Shown here: in pieces, positions 17,999 to 26,413 of the stretch | Position numbering within the stretch: position 1 is the stretch's first letter | Layout of the letters: every line of letters starts with the position of its first letter | Source of the DNA: Betaproteobacteria bacterium | Lineage (GTDB): Bacteria > Pseudomonadota > Gammaproteobacteria > Burkholderiales > Usitatibacteraceae | NCBI GenBank assembly: GCA_016720925.1 | Contig: JADKJR010000007.1 | Coordinates: forward strand, 1 to 64,000 | Direction: 5' to 3' | Length of the DNA stretch: 64,000 nucleotides | Translations under genes and position numbers: made by a program | The notes under the pieces: model-generated | Seen by the model: the letters and a program-made list of their open reading frames with translations, nothing else | Database searches by the model: none | Told to the model about the DNA's origin: nothing

Positions 17999-18013
17999 CA
18001 AGAATCATTATTG
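17999..18013. promoter_or_regulatory. Weak Fur-like site upstream of fbpB
   Basis: On the minus strand CAATAATGATTCTTG matches 10 of 14 informative bases of the 7-1-7 Fur pattern (TGATAATnATTATCA). It lies about 35 bases before the chosen fbpB start, where a second iron-controlled promoter would be expected. Confidence 0.35.
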
Positions 18014-18219
18014 ATTGGTCTCAACGCGAACGCGCCAAGTTTGTGGCTGATCAATAACCGCTTTCACAAAAAGAATTACATTGAATTTGCCTCATGGTTT
18101 CAGTACACTTACGCGTTTTTCAAGTTCCGGGAGCTTTTCGCCGCATCCACTCTGGATATGGCCTAACTTCCGATAATCTGCAGGCAAATCGGACGATCTA
18201 GCACGTCGCCTCAGGAGAG

Positions 18220-18939
18220 TTGAAGTTGGTCACTGCAAAAGCAAAAACGAAATCAAAAGTTGGCAGCAAGGTTGCCAAGGTCGCGACCGCCAAGGTTGCC
18301 AAGGGCAAAGTAGCGAGTAAAGTGGTACCGAAGGCACCAAAGAAAGTGCCCCCAAAGCCGGCCCCCAAAGCCGTAAAGAAAACGGTGCCGAAGCCAGCCC
18401 CCACGGTCGCAAAGAAGACTGCTGTCAAGATGCCGGTTGGAGCGCATAAGATGCCCGCAGACAGGCATGTAGCTGTCGCGCCGCCACCCGCAAACAAATC
18501 GCTTCCGAAACCCAGCAATGTAAAGGTTGGCGGAGGAATGTCGGAAGCCGAAGTGGTCAAGCAGGCCAGGACCGACTACATGTCAAAGCAGCAGCTTGCG
18601 TTTTTCAAGCAGCGTCTTCTCGACTTGCAGAGTGAACTGCGTGAAAATGCGGGCGCGACCACGGAGCACTTGCGCGAGCTTTCAGTGGCACCCGATCCAG
18701 CCGATCGCGCAACACTCGAAGAAGAGCACGCGCTTGAACTACGTACGCGTGATCGGGAGCGCAAACTGCTGAAAAAAGTGCAGTCTGCGCTCATGCGAAT
18801 CGAAGATGGAAGCTACGGATATTGTGAGGAAACCGGCGAACCCATCGGCATTCAGCGTCTGATGGCGCGTCCGACAGCGACGTTGACTATCGAAGCGCAG
18901 GAGCGTCGGGAATTGAAGCAAAAAATGTACGGTGAGTGA
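18220..18939 (+). CDS. DksA/TraR-family protein with long Lys/Ala/Pro-rich N-terminal tail
   Basis: The 239-residue protein starts at a TTG (AGGAGA just upstream; a second TTG at 18226 has better spacing). Residues 1 to about 100 are a basic low-complexity tail of KVAKVATAKVAKGK and PPKPAPKAVKK type, like histone H1 tails. Residues about 115-239 are a DksA domain: a coiled coil with DPADRAT at its tip and then the finger YGYCEETGEPIG with LTIEAQERRE. Only one of the four zinc cysteines remains, as in many beta- and alphaproteobacterial DksA proteins. DksA binds RNA polymerase and tunes promoters with ppGpp; the tail suggests added nucleic-acid contact. Confidence 0.85.
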   Translation: MKLVTAKAKTKSKVGSKVAKVATAKVAKGKVASKVVPKAPKKVPPKPAPKAVKKTVPKPAPTVAKKTAVKMPVGAHKMPADRHVAVAPPPANKSLPKPSNVKVGGGMSEAEVVKQARTDYMSKQQLAFFKQRLLDLQSELRENAGATTEHLRELSVAPDPADRATLEEEHALELRTRDRERKLLKKVQSALMRIEDGSYGYCEETGEPIGIQRLMARPTATLTIEAQERRELKQKMYGE

Positions 18940-18960
18940 TTCACCATTTTCGTCAGCTAT

Positions 18961-18986
18961 CAAACGGCCACGCAAGTGGCCGTTTG
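18961..18986 (+). terminator. Terminator-type hairpin after the DksA-like gene
   Basis: An 11-base perfect stem (CAAACGGCCAC / GTGGCCGTTTG) with loop GCAA, starting 21 bases after the stop. Only a weak T-rich stretch follows. It sits between convergent genes and may serve both. Confidence 0.6.
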
Positions 18987-19004
18987 CATTTCTGCGATTG
19001 GGAT

Positions 19005-19535
19005 TTACTCGGGATCGACCAGTCTGCGTGCACCATTGAAGCGTTTTTTCCAGTAGGTGTCAGACATGTCCACGATTTCCACGCCTTTGCCGCGCGAGGG
19101 TGCATGCACGAATCGCCCCTCACCCAGATAAATGCCCACGTGCGAAAAGCGGCGCTTCAGCGTGTTGTAGAACAACAGATCGCCGGGAAGGAGTTCGCTT
19201 TGTTCCACAGGATTGCCGACTTTACTCATCTCAATTGAACTGCGCGGCAATTCCATTGCCAGCGCTTCGCCAAATACATGGCGGACGAATCCGGAACAGT
19301 CGAAACCCTGTTCCGGCCCGTTTCCGCCGAACTGGTAATTCACACCAATCGAGGAGAGCGCATGCATTAGGAGATTCTGCATCCGGCGTGAACCGACACT
19401 CGTTGTGACTACCGCTGTCTCAGCAGCTGAAGAGATGGCGGGAACATCCTTGATGGCCGGCCGGGCGTCCACGTTCGCTTGCACGGCACTTGCCGTGAAA
19501 ATCAGTAACGCGGCGCATGACAAACTATTTTTCAC
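19005..19535 (-). CDS. NlpC/P60-family cell-wall peptidase
   Basis: The 176-residue protein has a signal peptide (MKNSLSCAALLIFTASAVQA) and one C40 domain with Cys80 in FDCSGF, His132 in FSHVGIYLG and His144 in RFVHAPS, the expected catalytic triad. Such enzymes cut the D-Glu-to-diamino-acid bond of peptidoglycan stem peptides in the periplasm. No SH3 or LysM binding domain is present. It is convergent with the DksA-like gene. Confidence 0.88.
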   Translation of the reverse strand: MKNSLSCAALLIFTASAVQANVDARPAIKDVPAISSAAETAVVTTSVGSRRMQNLLMHALSSIGVNYQFGGNGPEQGFDCSGFVRHVFGEALAMELPRSSIEMSKVGNPVEQSELLPGDLLFYNTLKRRFSHVGIYLGEGRFVHAPSRGKGVEIVDMSDTYWKKRFNGARRLVDPE

Positions 19536-19642
19536 GCGCCCATCTTACCGCGTACTACGATCCAGATTCCGCGTCTTTTCGCGACAAGCTGCATTCGATG
19601 ATCGATGCTCACAAAAGCCGCCGAACATCGAGGCGCGGCAAA

Positions 19643-20260
19643 CTAGCGGCGCTGCCAAACCTGCCATTTTTCTTTGCCCGCAAACACAGGAATCGAATCC
19701 GTTGGCACTTGAACGTCAATCAACTCAAAATCCTTCGCGAGCAGGGACGTGAGCATTTCCGGATCGATACCGAACGGTGGTCCTTTCACGGTCTGGTCGA
19801 AATAGAAAAAGCCGAAGAGCTTGCCGCCAGGTAACAACAGCCGGGAAACTCGCTCTGCCCATGCGGTTCGCAATTTGATCGGCAATGCGCACATGAAGGC
19901 CCGTTCGTAAATCATCTCAAATCGTTCCTTCGCCAGATCGTCGCCGAAAAAATCCGCTTCTCGCACGTGCGCGCCCAGCGGTCCGAGAATCTTGCGCGCT
20001 TGCGCGACGGCGACCGGCGAAAAATCAATCGCCGTGACAGGCCAGTTGGCGTCAAGCAGAAGGCGTGCCTCATGGGCCGAGCCGCAGCCTGGAATCAAGG
20101 TTTTTTTTGGTGCCGGATGGCGGGAGACATAGTCAGCCAGACATTGCGGCACCGCGCCCTGGTCCCATGGAATGAAATCAGCCTCGAAGCGTACATCCCA
20201 AAAGGCAGGCGTTGCCGGGTCATGGCGCGGAAAACTGGGATTGCCGGAAGATGAACTCAT
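19643..20260 (-). CDS. Thiopurine-methyltransferase-like SAM-dependent methyltransferase
   Basis: The protein of about 205 residues starts MSSSSGNPSF and has FWDVRFEADFIPWDQGAVP, the SAM-binding motif TLIPGCGSAHEARLL, then a DFFGDDL stretch and the YERAFMCALP segment typical of the TPMT family. Bacterial members methylate thiols or small selenium, tellurium or halide species. It stands alone between genes of other functions, so its substrate cannot be inferred. Confidence 0.8.
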   Translation of the reverse strand: MSSSSGNPSFPRHDPATPAFWDVRFEADFIPWDQGAVPQCLADYVSRHPAPKKTLIPGCGSAHEARLLLDANWPVTAIDFSPVAVAQARKILGPLGAHVREADFFGDDLAKERFEMIYERAFMCALPIKLRTAWAERVSRLLLPGGKLFGFFYFDQTVKGPPFGIDPEMLTSLLAKDFELIDVQVPTDSIPVFAGKEKWQVWQRR

Positions 20261-20389
20261 GCGCGAATTATAGGGCTCGTTTTCATGGGTTGATACTGGC
20301 AAACCGGCGGTTTGTCTCACTGTTTTTGACTTTGATCACCGTTGCCGATAAGGTGCGCCAAGTTTCAACAAGTCTGGGACGGTTGTGCC

Positions 20390-21937
20390 ATGCAAAAAAT
20401 AGCGAGAACGGCGTTGCACGCGATGGGGATCATTGTGGTATCTGTACTGGTGGCGGCATGTAGCGAGACGGCCAGCGTACCGGGTGCGACACTGACGTTG
20501 AATGGATGCCGCGCGGCCAACGTGGACAATGAAGTCCGATGCGCCACGCTCGATGTTTTTGAGAATCGGGAGACAAAGCAAGGTAGGAAGATCGCCATGA
20601 ATATTGTGGTGCTGCCAGCCACCGCGCGCATCAAGGAAGCCGATCCGGTCTTTCTCTTTGCGGGTGGCCCCGGGCAGGCCGCGACCGAACTCGCGCGAGA
20701 GTCGCTGATAATCCTCGGTGGGCTCAATGGCAAGCGGGACATTGTGCTTGTCGATCAGCGCGGCACGGGAAAATCCAATGGCCTTGGCTGCAGGTTTAGC
20801 GACCGCAACACACCGGAAACAGTCGACCCGATCAAGCGTGACCAGGTAAACCGCAAGCTTCTCCTGGAATGCCGGGACAAGCTCGCAAAACGAGCCGACC
20901 TGACGCAATACACGACAACCATTGCCATGGCCGACATCGATGACGTGCGCGCCGCCCTTGGGTACGACAAGATAAACCTGTGGGGCGCCTCGTATGGGAC
21001 GCGGGCGGCGCTGGAATACACGCGGCGCTATCCTGCCCACGTACGAAGTGTTGTCCTCGATGGCGTCGCTCCGCCGTCAATGATGATGCCGGTCACGTTT
21101 TCGCGTGACGCAGGCGCGGCCTACGACAAGATGCTGTCCGCGTGCGCCCAAGAGCGCGCATGCGTAAAGCAGTTTCCACAATTGAAATCGCAGGTCGATG
21201 AATTGCTGGCAAGCCTTGACAAGCAGCCGCAAAAAGTTTCCCTGCCAGATGCACTGACGGGCATTCTTCGCGAGGTGGCGGTTACAAAAGATGCCGTGTT
21301 AAGGGCGATTTTTTCCACCTTGTACGTGCCGGAGATGACCGCACTTCTGCCTGAACTACTGGTCAGCGCAAAAGAGGGCCGGTATGCACCGCTGCTGGCC
21401 ATGACTTCTGCATTTGGCGAATTGGCGGAAGAAAAAATGTTCTTGGGCATGCAGTTTTCGGTTGTGTGTGCCGAGGATGTTCCGCGTATTGGCGCGGATA
21501 AAGGCGAGCTGGTTGCGGCGCCGTTCGGGGGGATGTTTGTGCGCGACTATTTAAAGGCCTGCAATGACTGGCCCCGGGGGGCGATGGCGAAGGACTTCCA
21601 TCAACCGGTCGGATCGGACAAACCCGTGTTGATTCTGAGTGGAGGCCTCGATCCGGTCACACCGGCACTATTCGGCGAAGAGGTAAAGAAGTCCTTGACG
21701 AATGCCCTGCATCTGGTGGCAAACAACATTGGCCATGGCGTGAGTGGGCGCGGCTGTGCCCCAAAGCTGATCAAGAGGTTCATCGAGACCGCCAACGTGG
21801 CAAGTCTTGATGGCCAGTGCCTTGATCGTTTGCCGCGACCGATGTTCTTTGAGCCGATGCAAAAAAAAGCGGAGCATGGAATTGCCAGCCTGGAAAGAAG
21901 CCCGCCGCAACGACTGACGGAAGGGGCTGCGAAATGA
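20390..21937 (+). CDS. Lipoprotein alpha/beta-hydrolase of the S33/TAP peptidase type
   Basis: The 515-residue protein starts MQKIARTALHAMGIIVVSV and ends its signal at a lipobox (LVAAC, Cys24), so it should be a membrane-anchored periplasmic lipoprotein. The core shows the oxyanion segment LFAGGPGQAA, DQRGTGKSN, nucleophile Ser201 in WGASYGTRAAL, the Asp in SGGLDPVTP and the His in NIGHGVSGRGC. This is the tripeptidyl-aminopeptidase-like (TAP C-terminal) subgroup. It overlaps the following ABC ATPase by four bases, so hydrolase and exporter are co-expressed. Confidence 0.85.
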   Translation: MQKIARTALHAMGIIVVSVLVAACSETASVPGATLTLNGCRAANVDNEVRCATLDVFENRETKQGRKIAMNIVVLPATARIKEADPVFLFAGGPGQAATELARESLIILGGLNGKRDIVLVDQRGTGKSNGLGCRFSDRNTPETVDPIKRDQVNRKLLLECRDKLAKRADLTQYTTTIAMADIDDVRAALGYDKINLWGASYGTRAALEYTRRYPAHVRSVVLDGVAPPSMMMPVTFSRDAGAAYDKMLSACAQERACVKQFPQLKSQVDELLASLDKQPQKVSLPDALTGILREVAVTKDAVLRAIFSTLYVPEMTALLPELLVSAKEGRYAPLLAMTSAFGELAEEKMFLGMQFSVVCAEDVPRIGADKGELVAAPFGGMFVRDYLKACNDWPRGAMAKDFHQPVGSDKPVLILSGGLDPVTPALFGEEVKKSLTNALHLVANNIGHGVSGRGCAPKLIKRFIETANVASLDGQCLDRLPRPMFFEPMQKKAEHGIASLERSPPQRLTEGAAK

Positions 21938-22674
21938 TTGAAGTCCGTGGTCTGAATAAACGATTTGGCGAGGTCAAGGCCGTTGACGGCGTTTCGTTTA
22001 CGGCAAAAAGCGGTGCCATCACGGGGCTGCTTGGCCCGAACGGTGCCGGCAAGACGACAGCCATTCGTATGATCGGTACGTTGATTTCCATCGATGCCGG
22101 CACAGTGAATATCGATGGCATCAATGTGGCAGGCGACCCGGACGGCGCGCGCCGCGCTTGTGGGCTGCTTACCGACTCGCGGGGTGTTTATGTGCGAATG
22201 ACCGCGCGAGAGAATATTCGCTATTACGCGGAACTGCGAGGCATGGATATCGCGCGGTCTGAGAAAGTGCTGGCCAGGTTTGTCGACTGGCTTGACATGA
22301 AATCGATATTGGACCGGCGCACGGACGGCTTCTCGCAAGGCGAACGCATGAAAGTCGCCATCACCCGGGCACTGATCCACGAGCCCGACAACGTGATCCT
22401 TGATGAGCCGACCAATGGGCTTGATGTCATGAGCACGCGGGCGCTGCGCGAATTGATCAGGCGCTTGAAGGCCGAAGGGCAGACTGTCATGTTCTCCAGC
22501 CATGTCATGCAGGAAGTGGCGGCTTTATGTGACGAGATAATTATCATTGCCAGGGGGCGCGTGACGGCACAGGGGACTACAGACCAGTTACTGGAAATGA
22601 GTCGCAAGGACAATCTGGAAGATGCTTTCGTCGCGCTCTCGGAAACGCATGAGTTGCGGCCGGAGGTTGCATGA
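21934..22674 (+). CDS. NatA-type ABC transporter ATPase
   Basis: The 246-residue ATPase has Walker A GPNGAGKTT (about residue 33), a DR(A/S)-type export-class sequence (TDSRGVYVRMTARENIRYYAELRG is the long form of the Q-loop region), signature SQGERMK, Walker B NVILDEPTNGLD and switch SSHVMQEV. It is the NatA/CcmA-type nucleotide subunit that works with the ABC-2 permease encoded next. Substrate could be sodium, peptide or drug; the adjacent S33 lipoprotein hints at peptides. The start overlaps the hydrolase stop. Confidence 0.87.
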   Translation: MIEVRGLNKRFGEVKAVDGVSFTAKSGAITGLLGPNGAGKTTAIRMIGTLISIDAGTVNIDGINVAGDPDGARRACGLLTDSRGVYVRMTARENIRYYAELRGMDIARSEKVLARFVDWLDMKSILDRRTDGFSQGERMKVAITRALIHEPDNVILDEPTNGLDVMSTRALRELIRRLKAEGQTVMFSSHVMQEVAALCDEIIIIARGRVTAQGTTDQLLEMSRKDNLEDAFVALSETHELRPEVA

Positions 22675-23849
22675 TGTTGGCGACAATTTTTACCGTCTGC
22701 AAGAAAGAGCTCACCGACCATTTGCGCGACAAGCGGACGGCGACGATGATCTTCCTGCTGTCGATTGCAATGGGGCCAATCATGCTGGCCGGAATGAGCT
22801 ATTTTATTTCGAGCATCGAAAAGAAGGCCGAAGCCCGCGAGGTCTACGTGCAGGGCAAGGAAAACGCTCCGCAACTCGCCAATTTTCTGGCACGTCAGGA
22901 CATCACCATTCTGGAGCCAAAGCCGGATTTCCGTGAATTGATCAAAACCGGCAAGCACGATCCAGCGCTGGTTATCCCAAAGGACTTCCAGGAAAAATTC
23001 TTGACCGGCGCCGCAAATGTGGAGCTGATCTTCGATGACACCCGCCAGGACTCCGGAAATGTGTCGATTGGCGTGCTGCGCCGTCTGATCTCCGGTTTTA
23101 ACGGCGAAGTCACCAACCAGCGGCTGATTGCGCGTGGCGTTTCGCCGCTAATCGGCCGTCCCGTTGAAGTACGCAATGTCAATATGGGTACGCCATCGCA
23201 ACGCGCGGCACAAATACTCTTCATGATCCCGTTCATCACGCTGATCGTCTGTGTCACGGGCTGTACCGCGATCGCCATTGATATGACCGCAGGCGAGCGC
23301 GAGCGCGGATCGCTCGAACCTCTGTTGATGAATCCAGTCAGTCGTGGTGCCCTGACCACTGGTAAATGGCTTGCCGTCGGTGTCTATGGTGTCGGCGTTG
23401 TAGCGCTCACGCTGACCGGATTCTGGTTGACGCTGAGGTTCATGCCGATGCCCAAGCTTGAAACGGTCATGTCGATCACCGGCATGCAGTTTCTCGGCTT
23501 TGGGTTGACCATGTTGTCCTTTGCGCCGGCCATGGGCGCGCTGCAAATGCTTATCGCCACTTATGGCCGCACGTTCAAGGAAGCGCAGACCTACGTGAGT
23601 TATCTCATTACCGCCGTCTCGATGATTCCCATGGTGACGATATTTGGGCAACTGAAGGATGCTACGTGGCAGCTTTTCGTGCCGATGCTCGGGCAACTGA
23701 TGGTCATAACCCGTATCTTGCGAGGTGACCCGGTGGATGCGATGCATTTCCTGGTTCCGCTGGCAATCAATACGGTTATTACCGCTTTCGCAATCCTGCT
23801 GATTTCGAAACTCCTGACAAAGGAGAAAATAATTTTCGGGCGGGCATAG
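22671..23849 (+). CDS. NatB-type ABC-2 permease
   Basis: The 392-residue membrane protein has one N-terminal helix (ATMIFLLSIAMGPIMLAGMSYF), a large periplasmic domain (about residues 40-170) and a C-terminal block of five hydrophobic segments with the family sequence GERERGSLEPLLMNPVSRG. This is the NatB layout of Na+ or peptide exporters. An alternative ATG is three bases downstream. It pairs with the upstream ATPase. Confidence 0.87.
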   Translation: MMLATIFTVCKKELTDHLRDKRTATMIFLLSIAMGPIMLAGMSYFISSIEKKAEAREVYVQGKENAPQLANFLARQDITILEPKPDFRELIKTGKHDPALVIPKDFQEKFLTGAANVELIFDDTRQDSGNVSIGVLRRLISGFNGEVTNQRLIARGVSPLIGRPVEVRNVNMGTPSQRAAQILFMIPFITLIVCVTGCTAIAIDMTAGERERGSLEPLLMNPVSRGALTTGKWLAVGVYGVGVVALTLTGFWLTLRFMPMPKLETVMSITGMQFLGFGLTMLSFAPAMGALQMLIATYGRTFKEAQTYVSYLITAVSMIPMVTIFGQLKDATWQLFVPMLGQLMVITRILRGDPVDAMHFLVPLAINTVITAFAILLISKLLTKEKIIFGRA

Positions 23850-23903
23850 CGAATTCGGTGATGCACGCCGTGAGAAGCCGTTGCCGCACGGTATGATCGT
23901 GGC

Positions 23904-25916
23904 ATGTCTGAATTGAGAGAATTGTTCGGCCCCGCGGGCCCCTTGGCGAAACGCATTGAGGGATTTCGCCACCGCGAGAGTCAAATCGAAATGGCGGAAA
24001 AGATCGGTGAGGCCATCGATCGTGCGGGAGTCCTGATCGCCGAAGCAGGCACAGGTACTGGCAAGACCTTCGCCTACCTGGTACCGGCATTGCGTTCTGG
24101 CGGCAAGGTCATTATTTCCACCGGCACCAAGACTTTGCAGGACCAGCTCTTTCACCGTGACATTCCGACGGTAAAAGGCGCGATGAATATTCCTGTCAGC
24201 ACGGCCTTGCTGAAGGGGCGCGCCAACTATGTATGCCTTCATCACCTGGACAATGCTGTCGCCGATGGCCGTTTCCTGAATCGTGACGACACGAGGCATA
24301 TCCAGGTCATTCGCCGCTTCGCGGATCGCTGCCTCAACGGTGGCGGTACCGGCGACAAATCCGAACTACCGGATGTGCCGGAGCGATCAGGCGCCTGGTC
24401 GATGGCGGTATCCACGCGCGAAAATTGTCTTGGTTCGCAATGCAGCCAGGTGGAAGCCTGCTTCGTCATGAAAGCGCGCAAGGCCGCCATGGAGGCGGAG
24501 GTGGTCGTGGTCAATCACCATCTTTTCTTTGCGGATCTGGTACTAAAAGACGACGGTGCGCAGGATTTGTTGCCGGCATGCAATACCGTGATCTTCGATG
24601 AGGCCCATCAATTACCGGAAACGGCAACGATGTTCTTCGGTGATGTCGTGACGACTTCGCAACTGACTGAACTTGCGCGCGACGCGCGCCTGATGGGCAT
24701 CGCGCATGCCGCGGATTTCAAGGACTTACAGGAAGCGGCGCTCGTGCTTGACAAATCTGCACGCGATCTGCGTCTGGTGATGACCGAGGACTCCGCGAGG
24801 TTGCCTGGGCAGGCGGTAACCGAGCGCGAAGGTTTCGACTTGGCTTTTACCGATACGCAAGAAAAGCTCGCGGAACTGCGGGAAATGCTCGAGAGTCAAG
24901 CGGGCCGTGCGCAGGAACTGGGAAACTGCCTTGAACGCGCGGATGAGTTTGCCGCACGCATGGCGGGCTGGCGCGGTGACGGCAAGCAGGGACCGGTTGA
25001 AGGGTATATCCGGTGGGCGGAAGTATTTGGTCATTCGCTCGCGTTTCACCTCACGCCACTGTCGGTGGCGAGTATTTTCCACGAACAGGTTTTCGCCCAA
25101 AAGCGCGCATGGATATTTACCTCCGCCACCCTTGCCGTGAAGGGCGAATTCGCGCATTACCAACGAGAACTGGGGTTGGTGGACGACGAACGTGCCGACG
25201 ACTTTGAAGGCGATGCCTTCAATGAACGGCGGGTGGTGACGGCGACCTGGCCTTCGCCGTTTGACTATCCGCAACAGGCGTTGCTCTATGTCCCCGAGAA
25301 AATGCCTGCACCCAATACGCCCGATCATACCGAGGCGGTGGTTGCCGCGTCCCTGCCGCTGATTGAGGCGGCCGAGGGCCGCGCGTTTCTATTGTTCACT
25401 TCGCTACGGGCGATGGATCGTGCCTACGAGTTTCTAAAGGACCACTGGGCGCGCAAAGGCTGGGATTACCCGCTAATGGTGCAGGGCGAAGGAACCCGAA
25501 CTGAGCTTCTGGATCGTTTCCGCAAACTCGGCAATGCCGTTCTGGTGGCCAGCCAGTCTTTCTGGGAAGGCGTAGATGTAAAGGGCGAATCATTATCGCT
25601 GGTGGTGATCGACAAGCTGCCGTTCGCGCCGCCAGACGATCCGGTGCTGGCCGCGCGCATTGATGCTATCACCCAGTCCGGCGGAAATGCCTTCATGCAG
25701 TATCAGGTGCCGCATGCCGCCATCAAGTTGAAGCAAGGTGCGGGCCGGCTGATTCGCGATGAGACCGACCGCGGCGTGCTGATGATTTGTGATCCACGGC
25801 TGGTTGAAAAGCCCTATGGCAAGCGCATCTGGCAGAGTCTGCCGCCGATGAAACGCACGCGCCACGAAGCCGAGGCAGTGCAGTTTTTTCGAAGCAACGC
25901 ATCCGGCGACGCGTAA
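23904..25916 (+). CDS. DinG/YoaA-type ATP-dependent DNA helicase
   Basis: The 670-residue superfamily 2 helicase has motif Ia/Walker A AEAGTGTGKTFAYL, the iron-sulphur cysteines in NYVCLHHL and NCLGSQCSQVEAC, motif II DEAHQLPE, the FTSATLAVKG segment, FWEGVDVKGE and the C-terminal QGAGRLIRDETDRG motif. This is the XPD-like 5'-to-3' helicase family that resolves stalled forks, R-loops and other structures in the cytoplasm. It stands alone after natAB with a 54-base gap. Confidence 0.9.
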   Translation: MSELRELFGPAGPLAKRIEGFRHRESQIEMAEKIGEAIDRAGVLIAEAGTGTGKTFAYLVPALRSGGKVIISTGTKTLQDQLFHRDIPTVKGAMNIPVSTALLKGRANYVCLHHLDNAVADGRFLNRDDTRHIQVIRRFADRCLNGGGTGDKSELPDVPERSGAWSMAVSTRENCLGSQCSQVEACFVMKARKAAMEAEVVVVNHHLFFADLVLKDDGAQDLLPACNTVIFDEAHQLPETATMFFGDVVTTSQLTELARDARLMGIAHAADFKDLQEAALVLDKSARDLRLVMTEDSARLPGQAVTEREGFDLAFTDTQEKLAELREMLESQAGRAQELGNCLERADEFAARMAGWRGDGKQGPVEGYIRWAEVFGHSLAFHLTPLSVASIFHEQVFAQKRAWIFTSATLAVKGEFAHYQRELGLVDDERADDFEGDAFNERRVVTATWPSPFDYPQQALLYVPEKMPAPNTPDHTEAVVAASLPLIEAAEGRAFLLFTSLRAMDRAYEFLKDHWARKGWDYPLMVQGEGTRTELLDRFRKLGNAVLVASQSFWEGVDVKGESLSLVVIDKLPFAPPDDPVLAARIDAITQSGGNAFMQYQVPHAAIKLKQGAGRLIRDETDRGVLMICDPRLVEKPYGKRIWQSLPPMKRTRHEAEAVQFFRSNASGDA

Positions 25917-26038
25917 CAGGATCAGCAGAAAACTCAATTTCAGGAATTCGTCAGCTGGAAATGGCCGGACGCGAGTGAAAAGCTCACCGAAAACGCCGGA
26001 ACGGCGCTGCCGACAAGCCTGCATGCGAGCACAGGCTC

Positions 26039-26057
26039 GGCACCCAATCGGGGTGCC
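26039..26057. repeat. Small hairpin after the helicase gene
   Basis: A seven-base perfect stem (GGCACCC / GGGTGCC) with loop AATCG, 120 bases after the helicase stop. No T run follows, so termination is only possible with help. Confidence 0.35.
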
Positions 26058-26084
26058 ATAGCGGAAGTCCGATTTCTCAAAGTC

Positions 26085-26133
26085 TTGAACTTCTGGTCGG
26101 AATATCCTGTATAATCAACAGGTTTTGTTGATT
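26085..26133 (+). promoter_or_regulatory. Promoter with overlapping palindrome, HhH protein gene
   Basis: A perfect TATAAT at 26110-26115 follows TTGAAC at 26085-26090 with a long 19-base gap. The inverted repeat AATCAACA...TGTTGATT (26113-26133) overlaps the -10 box and the likely start of transcription. Transcription from here would leave a leader of about 290 bases before the ATG at 26414, with a second small palindrome (ATCGTTTTAACGAT, 26273-26286). No gene is evident in the leader. Confidence 0.5.
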
Positions 26134-26413
26134 GCAGCGCGACTTGATGTTGCTGAACAACAAATCATTTTGCAATGTCGTGGGGGCGCAGTTCATTTCT
26201 CACGTATGTGTAGTAGCGAAAATCGCCTTAAATAATATCCGCTACGGCATGCGTCAACCGTTTCATGAGGCCATCGTTTTAACGATAGCGGTTCTGTCAC
26301 AGGTTGTATCGATGGGCAAAAAGGAACCGCTTCGAACGTATGCGCCAATTGTATTGGGCGCGCCGATCGGGGCAAGAAGTGTCTCGTTTAACTTACTCAC
26401 TCAAGGAACACAA

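Noticed and set aside
19517..19834. A plus-strand frame near the methyltransferase end
   Set aside because: It mixes intergenic sequence with antisense of a good methyltransferase gene and has no motif.
23148..24299. A 383-codon minus-strand frame spanning natB and the helicase start
   Set aside because: It covers two well-supported plus-strand genes and contains His/Arg/Gln-rich text typical of antisense frames.
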